The translations under genes and the position numbers were made by a program. This document shows positions 8,566 through 16,746 of a stretch of DNA of 64,000 bases, piece after piece. The stretch is from Sphingopyxis sp. H053 (GTDB lineage Bacteria > Pseudomonadota > Alphaproteobacteria > Sphingomonadales > Sphingomonadaceae), in contig NZ_LNRU01000007.1 of NCBI RefSeq assembly GCF_001468225.1, positions 62,001-126,000 on the forward strand, read 5' to 3'. The number at the start of each line of letters is the position of its first letter. Position 1 is the stretch's first letter. A model generated the notes under the pieces. It had not been told where the DNA came from. It ran no database searches and saw only the letters and a program-made list of their open reading frames with translations.

Positions 8566-9653
8566 TTGCGATACTCGCGGCGGGTGACGGGGATGTCGCG
8601 GCCCTGCATCGCCAGCGTGCGCAGGATGCCCTCGCGGATGCCGCGGTCGGCGACACCGACACGCACGGCGGGCCACAGGTCGATGATGCTCTCGAGGATC
8701 GCGCAGCCCGCGACGACCAGGTCGGCGCGCTCGCGGCCGATGCATGCGATTTCGGCACGATCGGCGATGCTCGCGTCGGCAAGGCGGCGGCTGATGTCGC
8801 GCATCGCATCGGATGGGACCACCAGCCCGTCGACCGCGCGTCGGTCGTATCGCGGCAGGTCGAGGAAGACGCTGGCGAGCGTCGTCACGGTGCCGCTGGT
8901 GCCGAGCAGGCGCAGCTTCTGACCGGCAAAGCGTTCGGCGCGCCCGGCAAAGGCGGCAAAAGCTTCGCGCGTCACTTCGCGCATATGTGCATAGGCGGCC
9001 TGGCGGCCGGCGAGGCTGTCGTCGGGAAGCGGCGCATGTTCGGTCAGCGAGACAACGCCCCACGGCACGCTGATCCAGTCGTGGATCTTGACGTCATGGT
9101 CCGACACATCGACGTGCATCAGCTCGGTCGAACCGCCGCCGATGTCAAAGATCAGCGCCGGGCCTTCGCCGGGCTCCATCAGATTGTGGCAGCCGAGCAC
9201 CGCGAGCCGCGCCTCTTCGGCGGCCGAGATGATGTCGAGGACGATGCCCGTTTCGCGGCGGACACGCTCGGCCAGTTCCTCGCCGTTGCTCGCGCGGCGG
9301 CACGCTTCGGTCGCGACCGCGCGCGACAGCGAGACGTGGCGGCGGCGCAGCTTGTCGGCGCAGATCGACAGCGCCGCGACGGTGCGGTCCATCGCCGCGT
9401 CGCTGATGCGGCCGCTGCCGTGCAAGCCTTCGCCGAGGCGGACGATGCGCGAAAAAGCGTCGATGACGACGAGCTCGCCATTTTGCGGGCGGGCGATCAA
9501 AAGCCGGCAATTGTTGGTGCCAAGGTCGATCGCGGCATAGCTGCGCGGCCGCGTGATCGGCATCGGACGCGATTCGCCACCCGCCTTGTTTCGTCCTTTT
9601 ACCGCCGGGCCTGGCCGCGGCGGTCGCCCTGATGGCGCTGCCATTTGCCGCAT
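8562..9653 (-). CDS. ppx: Ppx/GppA family phosphatase (exopolyphosphatase / pppGpp hydrolase)
   Basis: Actin-fold phosphatase for polyphosphate and/or pppGpp. 363 residues from the ATG at 9653. Motifs: AAIDLGTNNCRLLIA (phosphate 1), ATEACRRASNG, IFDIGGGSTEL (phosphate 2) and GTSGTVTTLA. An internal methionine (MPITRPRSYA, about 9563) would remove a basic 30-residue extension and is a plausible alternative start. Upstream of and coupled to rlmE. Sequence alone does not separate polyphosphate from pppGpp activity. Confidence 0.9.
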   Translation of the reverse strand: MRQMAAPSGRPPRPGPAVKGRNKAGGESRPMPITRPRSYAAIDLGTNNCRLLIARPQNGELVVIDAFSRIVRLGEGLHGSGRISDAAMDRTVAALSICADKLRRRHVSLSRAVATEACRRASNGEELAERVRRETGIVLDIISAAEEARLAVLGCHNLMEPGEGPALIFDIGGGSTELMHVDVSDHDVKIHDWISVPWGVVSLTEHAPLPDDSLAGRQAAYAHMREVTREAFAAFAGRAERFAGQKLRLLGTSGTVTTLASVFLDLPRYDRRAVDGLVVPSDAMRDISRRLADASIADRAEIACIGRERADLVVAGCAILESIIDLWPAVRVGVADRGIREGILRTLAMQGRDIPVTRREYRK

Positions 9654-9769
9654 GGCTATCGTAACCTGTTCTGCTCACGCGCCCGCAAGACCGCAGGCGT
9701 GCACTTGGCAGCAAACCTAGGCTTTCCCGGCCATTATGGCAAGGCCTCCTCCCCGGCCTGCTGGGCGCA

Positions 9770-9803
9770 AAGAAAACCCCGCCCGGCGCGGGGCCGGGCG
9801 GGG
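9770..9803 (-). terminator. Rho-independent terminator after the glycine-zipper gene
   Basis: A perfect 11-bp stem with a five-base loop (arms 9777-9787 and 9793-9803), followed on the minus strand by TTTTCTTT. It sits about 40 bases after the stop of the minus-strand glycine-zipper gene and insulates it from ppx. Confidence 0.85.
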
Positions 9804-9842
9804 TGGAGGAGGGAAGGAAATTATTGGGGGTCGGGACAGCCC

Positions 9843-10250
9843 TTAACGGCAGCCGTCATTCCCCTTGTCGATCGCGCGGCCGGCGAGGGCGCCGACAGCG
9901 CCGCCGATGATCGTGCCGACCGTGCGGTCGCCGCGGCCGGCGATTTCATGACCGGCAAGGCCGCCTGCAATCGCACCGATCACGGTGCCGCCGGTGCCTT
10001 TGTCGCACTGGCGATAGTTGCGGCGGTCACCACGGTAATAGCGGCGATCATTGCGGTAATCGCGGCGGTCGCGGCGATAGTCGCGGCGGTCATAGCGGTC
10101 GTAGCGACGATCGTCGCGGTCGTAGCCGCTGTAATAGCTCGAATAGCCGTCGCGGTCATAATAACCGTTCTGCGCCGCGGCGGGAGCCGCCATGCCCAGC
10201 GTCGCGGCGGACATCAGGGCGGCGATCGAGAGGGTCACCATCTTTTTCAT
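9843..10250 (-). CDS. Glycine-zipper 2TM-domain exported protein (17 kDa surface-antigen-like)
   Basis: 135 residues. Signal peptide 1-26 (MKKMVTLSIAALMSAATLG..., cleavage after AAAQ), a 50-residue Tyr/Arg/Asp-rich low-complexity stretch, then the glycine-zipper segment GGTVIGAIAGGLAGHEIAG / GTIIGGAVGALAGRAI typical of outer-membrane Rick_17kDa-type proteins. No lipobox cysteine is present. GAAGGAGAACG supplies a strong ribosome site before the ATG. Monocistronic, with its own terminator. Probable envelope protein; role unknown. Confidence 0.85.
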   Translation of the reverse strand: MKKMVTLSIAALMSAATLGMAAPAAAQNGYYDRDGYSSYYSGYDRDDRRYDRYDRRDYRRDRRDYRNDRRYYRGDRRNYRQCDKGTGGTVIGAIAGGLAGHEIAGRGDRTVGTIIGGAVGALAGRAIDKGNDGCR

Positions 10251-10330
10251 TGTCGTTCTCCTTCGTCGTCATTGGCCCGACTGGGCTTTGTCGATGAAAC
10301 AGGTTTTGCCTGATTCGCATTGAGCGAAGC

Positions 10331-10358
10331 CTGAACATGGTTGTTGGCTGATGTTCAG
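10331..10358. promoter_or_regulatory. Inverted repeat between the glycine-zipper and phytase-like genes
   Basis: CTGAACAT (10331-10338) and ATGTTCAG (10351-10358) are perfect 8-bp arms around a 12-base spacer, located between divergent genes. The geometry suits a dimeric regulator site or an mRNA hairpin; no protein can be named. Confidence 0.45.
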
Positions 10359-10411
10359 CTTTCTGCGGCGAACCGCTTCCCTTTCGCGTATCGCCGCCCT
10401 AACCCGCGGCG

Positions 10412-11413
10412 ATGCGCCGCTTGCTCTTCGCTGCCCTGATCTTTCTTGCCGTCGGTCCGGTGCCCGGCACCGTCATGCGCTTTCCGAAGGGCGACATGAC
10501 CGAAGGCGCCGCCGCGCGTCCGCTGGTTTTCGCGCCCGAGGCTTCGGGTGCGATGCGGTTCGTCCGCGGCTGGCATCTCGTCAGCCCGCACAGCCGGTTC
10601 GGCGGCTTTTCGGCGCTCGCGCGGATGGGGCCGGACCGGTTTCAGCTGATCGGCGACAATGGTTATGGAGTGCGCCTGACGCTCGATGCGCGCGGTTCGG
10701 TTTCGGATGTCCGGATTCGCGCGCTGCCGACGCCCGACGGCCGGCCGCAACGCAAATCCATGGTCGATGCCGAGGCGATGTTTGTCGCCCCCGAAAGCGG
10801 CAAGAGCTGGATCGCGCTCGAGGGGATCAACGAAATCTGGCGACTCGATGCCGGTCTTTCGGCAATCGAGTCGCGACGCAAGCTGCCCGAACCGGCGCGC
10901 TGGCCCAGGAATCGCGGGCCTGAGGCGATGACGCGGCTGCCGGACGGCCGGACGGTGGTCTTTCTGGAAGACGCCAACGACGATCCGCGCGGGCGCGAGG
11001 CGTTGATCTACACCGGCGATCCGGCCGCGCCCGGTCCCGCGCCGATTCGCTTCTTTTATGATTCGGCGGGGCGCGGGCTGGTCAGTGATGCCGCGGCGCT
11101 GCCCGACGGGCGCATCCTGATCGTGCACCGGCGGCTCGGCTTCGACCCCGTTTTCACGACGATCGTCGCTGTCGTCGACCCCGCGGACATAAAGAAGGGC
11201 GCTGTCGTGCGATCACGGACGATCGGCCGCGTCCCGGCGGCGCTCGCCGAAAATTATGAAGGCGCGGCGATTTCGGTCGAGCAGGGGCGGACTTGGCTAT
11301 GGCTCGTTGCCGACAATAATTTCAATGTCTGGCAACGCAGTCTGCTGCTGCAATTTGAACTGGTGGGCCTGCCGCCGAAAAAGAGGCCGGACAGCAAAAA
11401 GGCCGCGCGGTGA
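10412..11413 (+). CDS. Esterase-like phytase-family protein, exported
   Basis: 333 residues with an N-terminal signal peptide (about 1-20, MRRLLFAALIFLAVGPVPG). The body reads as a beta-propeller-like fold of the 'esterase-like activity of phytase' family: GWHLVSPHSRFGGFSAL, MVDAEAMFVAP, EGINEIWRL, RNRGPEAMTRLPDGR and LVADNNFN. Family proteins are secreted or periplasmic and mostly uncharacterised. Divergent from the glycine-zipper gene. True phytase activity should not be assumed. Confidence 0.85.
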   Translation: MRRLLFAALIFLAVGPVPGTVMRFPKGDMTEGAAARPLVFAPEASGAMRFVRGWHLVSPHSRFGGFSALARMGPDRFQLIGDNGYGVRLTLDARGSVSDVRIRALPTPDGRPQRKSMVDAEAMFVAPESGKSWIALEGINEIWRLDAGLSAIESRRKLPEPARWPRNRGPEAMTRLPDGRTVVFLEDANDDPRGREALIYTGDPAAPGPAPIRFFYDSAGRGLVSDAAALPDGRILIVHRRLGFDPVFTTIVAVVDPADIKKGAVVRSRTIGRVPAALAENYEGAAISVEQGRTWLWLVADNNFNVWQRSLLLQFELVGLPPKKRPDSKKAAR

Positions 11414-11450
11414 TCCGGCGGCCTGATTGCTTTTAGCGATTCGAAAGCGC

Positions 11451-11744
11451 TTAAGCGGCCTTTTCGGCCAGCTTCTTCGCGACTTCCTTCTTCACCTTGC
11501 GCGCCGAAGTCGACAGCTGGTCGTCGCCGGCCTTCAGCAGCCAGTTGTCGAGACCGCCATTATGCTCGACCGTGCGCAGGCCGTGGGTCGACACGCGCAG
11601 CTTCACACCCTTGCCGAGCGCGTCCGACAGCAACGTCACATTCTGCAGGTTGGGCAGGAAGGTGCGCTTGGTCTTGTTGTTGGCGTGGCTCACATTGTGG
11701 CCAACCTGGCGGCCCTTGCCGGTCAGTTCGCAGATGCGCGACAT
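11451..11744 (-). CDS. rpmB: 50S ribosomal protein L28
   Basis: 97 residues beginning [27 protein letters not shown], the classic L28 N-terminus, and ending in a Lys/Ala-rich tail longer than in E. coli, as usual in alphaproteobacteria. An upstream in-frame start would add six residues and is less likely. Divergent from tadA and convergent with the phytase-like gene. Confidence 0.97.
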   Translation of the reverse strand: MSRICELTGKGRQVGHNVSHANNKTKRTFLPNLQNVTLLSDALGKGVKLRVSTHGLRTVEHNGGLDNWLLKAGDDQLSTSARKVKKEVAKKLAEKAA

Positions 11745-11874
11745 GGTCTTCGTCCTCGTCAAAAAATTTCAGGTCGGCGTCCGGGCACTTCCCGCAAAAC
11801 GGGGAATACAGAACCGGAGTGAGCCGGGAAAGGCGCGCGCTTATCGGCTTGCAGGAGATTCGTCAAGCGCATAG

Positions 11875-12339
<465 letters not shown>

Positions 12340-12348
12340 AAACCTACC

Positions 12349-12425
12349 GTCGCCCCTGCGAAGGCAGGGGCCGCGAGAGATTCAGCGCTATGCCCACGGC
12401 GGCCCCTGCCTTCGCAGGGGCGACG
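12349..12425. repeat. Paired palindromic element (CCCCTGC/GCAGGGG family)
   Basis: Two inverted copies of a GAAG-looped hairpin, 12349-12372 and 12401-12425, mirror each other around a 28-base centre. It fills the space between the convergent tadA and sirtuin genes and abuts the sirtuin stop. It looks like a REPIN-type element and could also act as a bidirectional structured terminator. Confidence 0.85.
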
Positions 12426-13130
12426 TTATTCCTTCAACATCTCCGCCACCCACTCGGGCACCAGCCGCGTCGCCGGACCCTGCCGCGCCTCGTTGAACCA
12501 GTAGCTGCCCTGGCTCGGCTCCATATTGAGCTCGAGCGTCCGCGCGCCCGATGCGCGCGCCTCGCGCACGAAGCCCGCGGCGGGATAGACCGCGCCCGAC
12601 GTGCCGATCGAAACAAACAGGTCGGCGCGGTTCAGGGCGTGGTAAATGTCCTCCATCCGGTACGGCATCTCGCCGAACCAGACGATGTCGGGGCGCAGGG
12701 TGCCGACGATGCCGCACGCGCTGCACGCTGGCCGGTCGAGCAACGGCCCCGTCCACGGCACTCGCGCGTCGCATGCGGTACACCAGGCATTGAGATGCTC
12801 GCCGTGCATATGGATCAGCCGTTTCGCGCCCGCCCGCTCGTGCAGGTCGTCGACATTCTGCGTGACGATCAGCAGTTCGCCCGGCCAAGCGGCGTCGAGC
12901 CGCGCGAGCGCTTCATGCGCGGCGTTCGGCGCCTTGGTCTGGATCGCCTCGCGCCGCATATCGTAGAAGCGCAGGACAAGGTCGGGATCGCGCGCAAAGG
13001 CTTCGGGGGTCGCGACATCCTCGACGCGATGCTGTTCCCAGAGGCCGCCGCTGTCGCGGAAGGTGTCGATGCCGCTTTCGGCCGAAACGCCGGCGCCGGT
13101 CAGGATGACGATATTCTGGATGTCACGCAT
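12426..13130 (-). CDS. cobB: NAD-dependent protein deacylase, sirtuin (class III type)
   Basis: Removes acyl groups from lysine using NAD+. 234 residues. GAGVSAESGI binds NAD, TQNVDDLH and the catalytic histidine in HMHGE (H109) are present, and four zinc cysteines appear as C117/C120 and C136/C139. Y56 and R59 in FYDMRR match the Tyr-x-x-Arg signature of SIRT5-like sirtuins, so desuccinylase/demalonylase activity is likely. The name cobB here is the sirtuin, not cobyrinate amidase, and this gene is separate from the B12 operon. Confidence 0.93.
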   Translation of the reverse strand: MRDIQNIVILTGAGVSAESGIDTFRDSGGLWEQHRVEDVATPEAFARDPDLVLRFYDMRREAIQTKAPNAAHEALARLDAAWPGELLIVTQNVDDLHERAGAKRLIHMHGEHLNAWCTACDARVPWTGPLLDRPACSACGIVGTLRPDIVWFGEMPYRMEDIYHALNRADLFVSIGTSGAVYPAAGFVREARASGARTLELNMEPSQGSYWFNEARQGPATRLVPEWVAEMLKE

Positions 13131-13143
13131 GACTCCTCTCTAT

Positions 13144-13225
13144 CCGCTCGCATCGAGCGAAGTCGAGATGCCCATCGGCATTGCGTCATTTTGATGGGTG
13201 TCTCGACTTCGCTCGACACGAGCGG
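13144..13225. repeat. Paired palindromic element (TCGAGCGAAGTCGAGA family)
   Basis: Arms 13144-13175 and 13194-13225 are near-perfect inverted copies, in the divergent region between the sirtuin and dapB. A second copy of the same family is at 17925-18004. Because it sits between two divergent starts it may affect promoter spacing. Confidence 0.85.
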
Positions 13226-13256
13226 CTAAAGGGAGCGGCAATTTAGGGGACGGCAT

Positions 13257-13985
13257 ATGACCAGCATCGGCATTATCGGCAGCGAAGGGCGGATGGGCGT
13301 CGCGCTCGCCGCCGCGATCTCCGAAGCGGGGCAGCGCAGTTGCGGCGTCGACCGGGGCGGCAATGTTCTGAGGCTCGCCAGCGACGCCGACGTTCTTGTC
13401 GATTTCTCGTCACCCGCGGCGCTCGAGGCGACGCTCGACGCCTGCGTTGCGGCGAAAACGCCGATCGTCATCGGGACGACGGGGCTCGAGGAACGCCATC
13501 ATTATCTGATCGACGATGCCGCAAAGGATATCGCGGTGCTTCAGACCGGCAACACTTCGCTCGGCGTCACGCTGCTCGCGCATCTGGTGCGCGAGGCCGC
13601 GACGCGGCTCGGCGCCGACTGGGATATCGAGGTGGTCGAGATGCACCACCGGATGAAGGTCGACGCACCGAGCGGCACCGCGCTGCTGCTCGGGCAGGCG
13701 GCGGCGCAAGGGCGCGGGATCAACCTCGACACCTGCTCCGAACGCGGCCGCGACGGGCTTACGGGCGCGCGCGGTCATGGCAAGATCGGTTTCGCGTCCT
13801 TGCGCGGCGGGACGGTTGCGGGCGACCATGACGTGATCTTCGCGGGCCCCGAGGAGATGATCACCCTCTCGCACCGCGCCGAAAACCGCATGATCTTCGC
13901 GCGCGGCGCGGTGCGCGCGGCGCTGTGGCTGCTCCAGCAGAAGCCCGACCGCTATACGATGCCGCAGGTGCTCGGGCTTAACTGA
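13257..13985 (+). CDS. dapB: 4-hydroxy-tetrahydrodipicolinate reductase
   Basis: NAD(P)H-dependent step of the diaminopimelate/lysine pathway in the cytosol. 242 residues. N-terminal dinucleotide loop IGIIGSEGRMG, the proton-donor region EVVEMHHRMKVDAPSGTA (HHxxKxDAPSGTA), GARGHGKIGFASLRGG and a C-terminal hydrophobic core. Followed four bases later by nth. A second lysine-pathway gene, dapE, is far away at 60-61 kb. Confidence 0.96.
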   Translation: MTSIGIIGSEGRMGVALAAAISEAGQRSCGVDRGGNVLRLASDADVLVDFSSPAALEATLDACVAAKTPIVIGTTGLEERHHYLIDDAAKDIAVLQTGNTSLGVTLLAHLVREAATRLGADWDIEVVEMHHRMKVDAPSGTALLLGQAAAQGRGINLDTCSERGRDGLTGARGHGKIGFASLRGGTVAGDHDVIFAGPEEMITLSHRAENRMIFARGAVRAALWLLQQKPDRYTMPQVLGLN

Positions 13986-13989
13986 TCCG

Positions 13990-14646
13990 ATGAAAAAGGC
14001 CGATATCTTCGAATTCTACCGGCGGCTCGCGGAACTCAACCCGAGTCCCGAGACCGAGCTGGAGTTCGGCAACACCTACCAACTGCTCGTCGCGGTTGTG
14101 CTGTCGGCGCAGGCGACCGACGTCGGGGTGAACAAGGCGACGCGGCGGCTCTTTCAGGAGGTAAAGACCCCGCAGCAAATGATTGACCTCGGCGAAGAGG
14201 GGCTGAAGCAGCACATCAAGACGATCGGACTGTTCAACGGCAAGGCGAAGAATGTCATCGCACTCAGCGAAATTCTCGTCCGCGATTTCGGCGGCGAGGT
14301 GCCTGCCGACCGCGACACGCTCGTCGAACTGCCCGGGGTCGGGCGCAAGACCGCCAATGTCGTGATGAACTGCGCCTTCGGCGCCGAAACCTTCGCGGTC
14401 GACACGCATATCTTCCGCGTCGGCAATCGCACCGGGCTCGCGCCCGGCAAGACCGTGCTCGCGGTCGAAAAACAGCTCGAAAAGAATACGCCCGCACCGT
14501 TCCGCGTCGGCGCGCATCACTGGCTGATCCTCCACGGCCGCTATATCTGCAAGGCGCGCACCCCTGAGTGCTGGCGCTGCCCGGTCGTCGACCTCTGCCG
14601 CTACAAGCCGAAGACGCCGGCACCGAAGGCGAAGAAGGCGGCATAG
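13990..14646 (+). CDS. nth: Endonuclease III
   Basis: DNA glycosylase/AP lyase for oxidised pyrimidines. 218 residues. The helix-hairpin-helix LPGVGRKTANVVMN contains the catalytic lysine, FAVDTHIFRVGNRTG carries the catalytic aspartate, and the 4Fe-4S cluster cysteines follow in HGRYICKARTPECWRCPVVDLC. The C-terminus is Lys/Pro/Ala-rich. Four bases from dapB, so probably cotranscribed. Confidence 0.96.
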   Translation: MKKADIFEFYRRLAELNPSPETELEFGNTYQLLVAVVLSAQATDVGVNKATRRLFQEVKTPQQMIDLGEEGLKQHIKTIGLFNGKAKNVIALSEILVRDFGGEVPADRDTLVELPGVGRKTANVVMNCAFGAETFAVDTHIFRVGNRTGLAPGKTVLAVEKQLEKNTPAPFRVGAHHWLILHGRYICKARTPECWRCPVVDLCRYKPKTPAPKAKKAA

Positions 14647-14650
14647 GAAT

Positions 14651-14725
14651 CGTCGTCCCGGCGAAAGCTGGGACCGCTGCCGCCCGGCCACAACGATAGC
14701 GATCCCAGCTTGCGCTGGGATGACA
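14651..14725. repeat. Paired palindromic element (TCCCAGC/GCTGGGA family)
   Basis: The first hairpin (about 14654-14674) is imperfect; the second (14701-14724) reads TCCCAGCTTGCGCTGGGA. The two face each other between nth and the M20 peptidase gene, on the same transcribed strand. Confidence 0.75.
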
Positions 14726-14745
14726 GCTGGTTAGGGTCCGTTTCC

Positions 14746-16119
14746 ATGCGCAACCTTACCGCTCCGCTCGCCCTCGCCGCCGCCTTGCTCGCCGCCGCGC
14801 CCGTCCACGCCAAGCCCGCCGATACCGAAACCGCGAAGAAAATCCTTAAGGACAGCATCGCGATCCCGACGGTCGAGGGGCGCGGACAGGTGCCCAAGCT
14901 CGCCGCCTATTATGCAAGCGTGCTGAAAGCCGCGGGCTATGCCGACGCTGACATCGAAATCACCCCGATCGGCGAAACCGCGACCTTCGCCGCAACGCTG
15001 CACGGGACGACGAAGCAAAAGCCGATCGTGCTGCTCGGCCATATGGACGTCGTCGAGGCCGATCCCAAGGACTGGACGCGCGACCCCTTCGTGCCGGTCG
15101 AGGAAGAGGGCTATATTTTCGGGCGCGGGTCGGAAGACAATAAGTTCGACGTCTCGATGATGGTCGCGACGATGGCGCAGCTCAAGAAGGACGGCTTCAA
15201 GCCGAAGCGATCGATCATCTTGCTGCTCTCGGGCGACGAGGAAACCTCGATGACCACGACGCGCGCGCTCGCAGCGAAGTATAAGGGTGCCGAATTCGCG
15301 CTCAACGGCGACGGCGGTGGCGGGACGATCGGCGAGGACGGCAAACCCAAATATTATGGCCTGCAGGCGGGCGAGAAGACCTATGCCGACTTCACGCTCG
15401 AAGTCACCAACCCGGGCGGCCACAGCTCGCGCCCGTCGGGCAGCAATGCGATCGTCCAGCTGTCGACCGCGCTCGCCAAGGTGGGCGCCTATCGCTTCAC
15501 GCCGCAGCAGAATGAGCTGACCAAGGTCGGCATGCCGATCGTCGCCGACCAGGTCGGCGGCGATATCGGCGCGGCGCTGAAAGCCTTTGCCGCGAACCCG
15601 TCGGACGCGAAAGCCATTGCTGCGATCCGCGCCGACCCCGAATATATCGGCCAGATCGGCACCACCTGCGTGCCGACGCTGGTCAAGGGCGGGCATGCCG
15701 AGAATGCGCTGCCCCAGCGTGCGACCGCGAACATCAACTGCCGCATCTTCCCCGGCGTGCCGGTCGAAACGGTGCGCGCCGAGCTCGAAAAGGCGATCGC
15801 CGATCCGGCGATCAAGGTGAAGACCGATCCCGACGCGAGCGCGAGCGATGCCTCGCCGCTGCGCCCCGACGTCGTCGCGGCGGTGACGAAGGCGGTGCAT
15901 GCGCGCGCTCCGGGCCTGCTGATCATCCCGTCGATGAGCGCGGGCGCGACCGACAGCTATCATTTCCGCATTCAGGGCGTGCCGAGCTATGGCGTCGCGG
16001 GTCTCTTCTCGAAAGCGAGCGACAGCTACGCGCACGGCCTCAACGAGCGCGTGCCTGTCGATGCGATCGCGCCGGCGCTCGCGCACTGGGACAGTTTGCT
16101 GCGAGACCTGTCGAAATAA
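14746..16119 (+). CDS. Exported M20/M25/M40-family metallopeptidase
   Basis: 457 residues. Signal peptide about 1-22 (MRNLTAPLALAAALLAAAPVHA), so a periplasmic enzyme. Metal-site motifs of the M20 family: LLGHMDVVEADP, GRGSEDNKFDV, GDEETS and later SMSAGATDSYHFR. A dimerisation domain lies between about residues 220 and 330. Related to carboxypeptidase/dipeptidase-type enzymes; substrate not predictable. The start gives the signal peptide; an upstream ATG at 14710 falls inside the palindromic repeat and is unlikely. Confidence 0.9.
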   Translation: MRNLTAPLALAAALLAAAPVHAKPADTETAKKILKDSIAIPTVEGRGQVPKLAAYYASVLKAAGYADADIEITPIGETATFAATLHGTTKQKPIVLLGHMDVVEADPKDWTRDPFVPVEEEGYIFGRGSEDNKFDVSMMVATMAQLKKDGFKPKRSIILLLSGDEETSMTTTRALAAKYKGAEFALNGDGGGGTIGEDGKPKYYGLQAGEKTYADFTLEVTNPGGHSSRPSGSNAIVQLSTALAKVGAYRFTPQQNELTKVGMPIVADQVGGDIGAALKAFAANPSDAKAIAAIRADPEYIGQIGTTCVPTLVKGGHAENALPQRATANINCRIFPGVPVETVRAELEKAIADPAIKVKTDPDASASDASPLRPDVVAAVTKAVHARAPGLLIIPSMSAGATDSYHFRIQGVPSYGVAGLFSKASDSYAHGLNERVPVDAIAPALAHWDSLLRDLSK

Positions 16120-16122
16120 GGG

Positions 16123-16713
16123 TCAGACGAGCGCGAAGACCGCGCGCTCGACCATCGCGACTGCCGCCTCGGCGCCGAAACTTTCGGCGTCGAGCGACAG
16201 CTCGAGCCACAGCCCGTCGACCATCGCGGTCAGCATGATCGCCAGCCGCTCGGCATCGGCCGCGCCGCACGCGACCAATAATTCGCCGAGCCGGGCGCGA
16301 TAGCCGGCGTAACTTTCCGCGTGGATCGCCGCCATGCGCGCGTCGCTGCGTGCGAGCGCCCAAAAGGCGGTCCATGCGCCGAGCAGTTCGGGATCGGTCA
16401 CCGGCGGACGGAAGCTGGCGGTGAGGTAAGCGGTTAGCCGCGCGCGCGGATCGCTGCCCGCCTGCACCATCGCGGCGGCGAAAATCGCGTCCATGCGGTC
16501 GCTCGTCGCTTCATAGGTCGCCGCGACCAGATCGTCGATGCCGCCGAAATAGTGGCGCAGCAGCCCCGGCGACACACCCGCCTTCGCGCAGATCGCGCGG
16601 ACGTTGGTTCCCGCCAGCCCATGCTCGGCAAGGCACGCCGCGGTCGCCTCGATCAGGTCCGCCCGGCGGGCATCGGCGCTTTCGCGCGTAAAGGCTTGGC
16701 GAACGGCGGTCAT
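16123..16713 (-). CDS. TetR/AcrR-family repressor (BetI-like C-terminal domain)
   Basis: 196 residues. N-terminal helix-turn-helix ATAACLAEHGLAGTNVRAICAKAGVSPGLLRHYFGG and a BetI-type C-terminal ligand domain. Divergent from the Rieske oxygenase gene, with a 22-bp palindrome covering the short intergenic space. It therefore probably represses both itself and the oxygenase operon until the substrate or a product binds. An ATG four codons upstream (16725) lies inside the palindrome and is less likely. Confidence 0.9.
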   Translation of the reverse strand: MTAVRQAFTRESADARRADLIEATAACLAEHGLAGTNVRAICAKAGVSPGLLRHYFGGIDDLVAATYEATSDRMDAIFAAAMVQAGSDPRARLTAYLTASFRPPVTDPELLGAWTAFWALARSDARMAAIHAESYAGYRARLGELLVACGAADAERLAIMLTAMVDGLWLELSLDAESFGAEAAVAMVERAVFALV

Positions 16714-16714
16714 A

Positions 16715-16736
16715 TTGTTATACATATGTACAACAA
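16715..16736. promoter_or_regulatory. Probable TetR operator
   Basis: TTGTTATACATATGTACAAC plus AA reads the same on both strands at 20 of 22 positions, centred on ACATATGT. It is directly between the divergent TetR (start 16713) and Rieske oxygenase (start 16747) genes, the standard place for an autoregulated TetR operator. Both alternative upstream ATGs of these genes fall inside it. Confidence 0.7.
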
Positions 16737-16746
16737 GGAACGAGAT

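Noticed and set aside
12349..12425. Possible CRISPR-like repeats (palindromic units recurring across the window)
   Set aside because: Units are inverted pairs at scattered loci, not direct repeats with regular spacers, and no cas genes are present.
12426..13130. Treating the sirtuin cobB as part of cobalamin synthesis
   Set aside because: The name is shared with cobyrinate diamide synthase, but the motifs (TQNVDDLH, HMHGE, four zinc cysteines) are those of a sirtuin.
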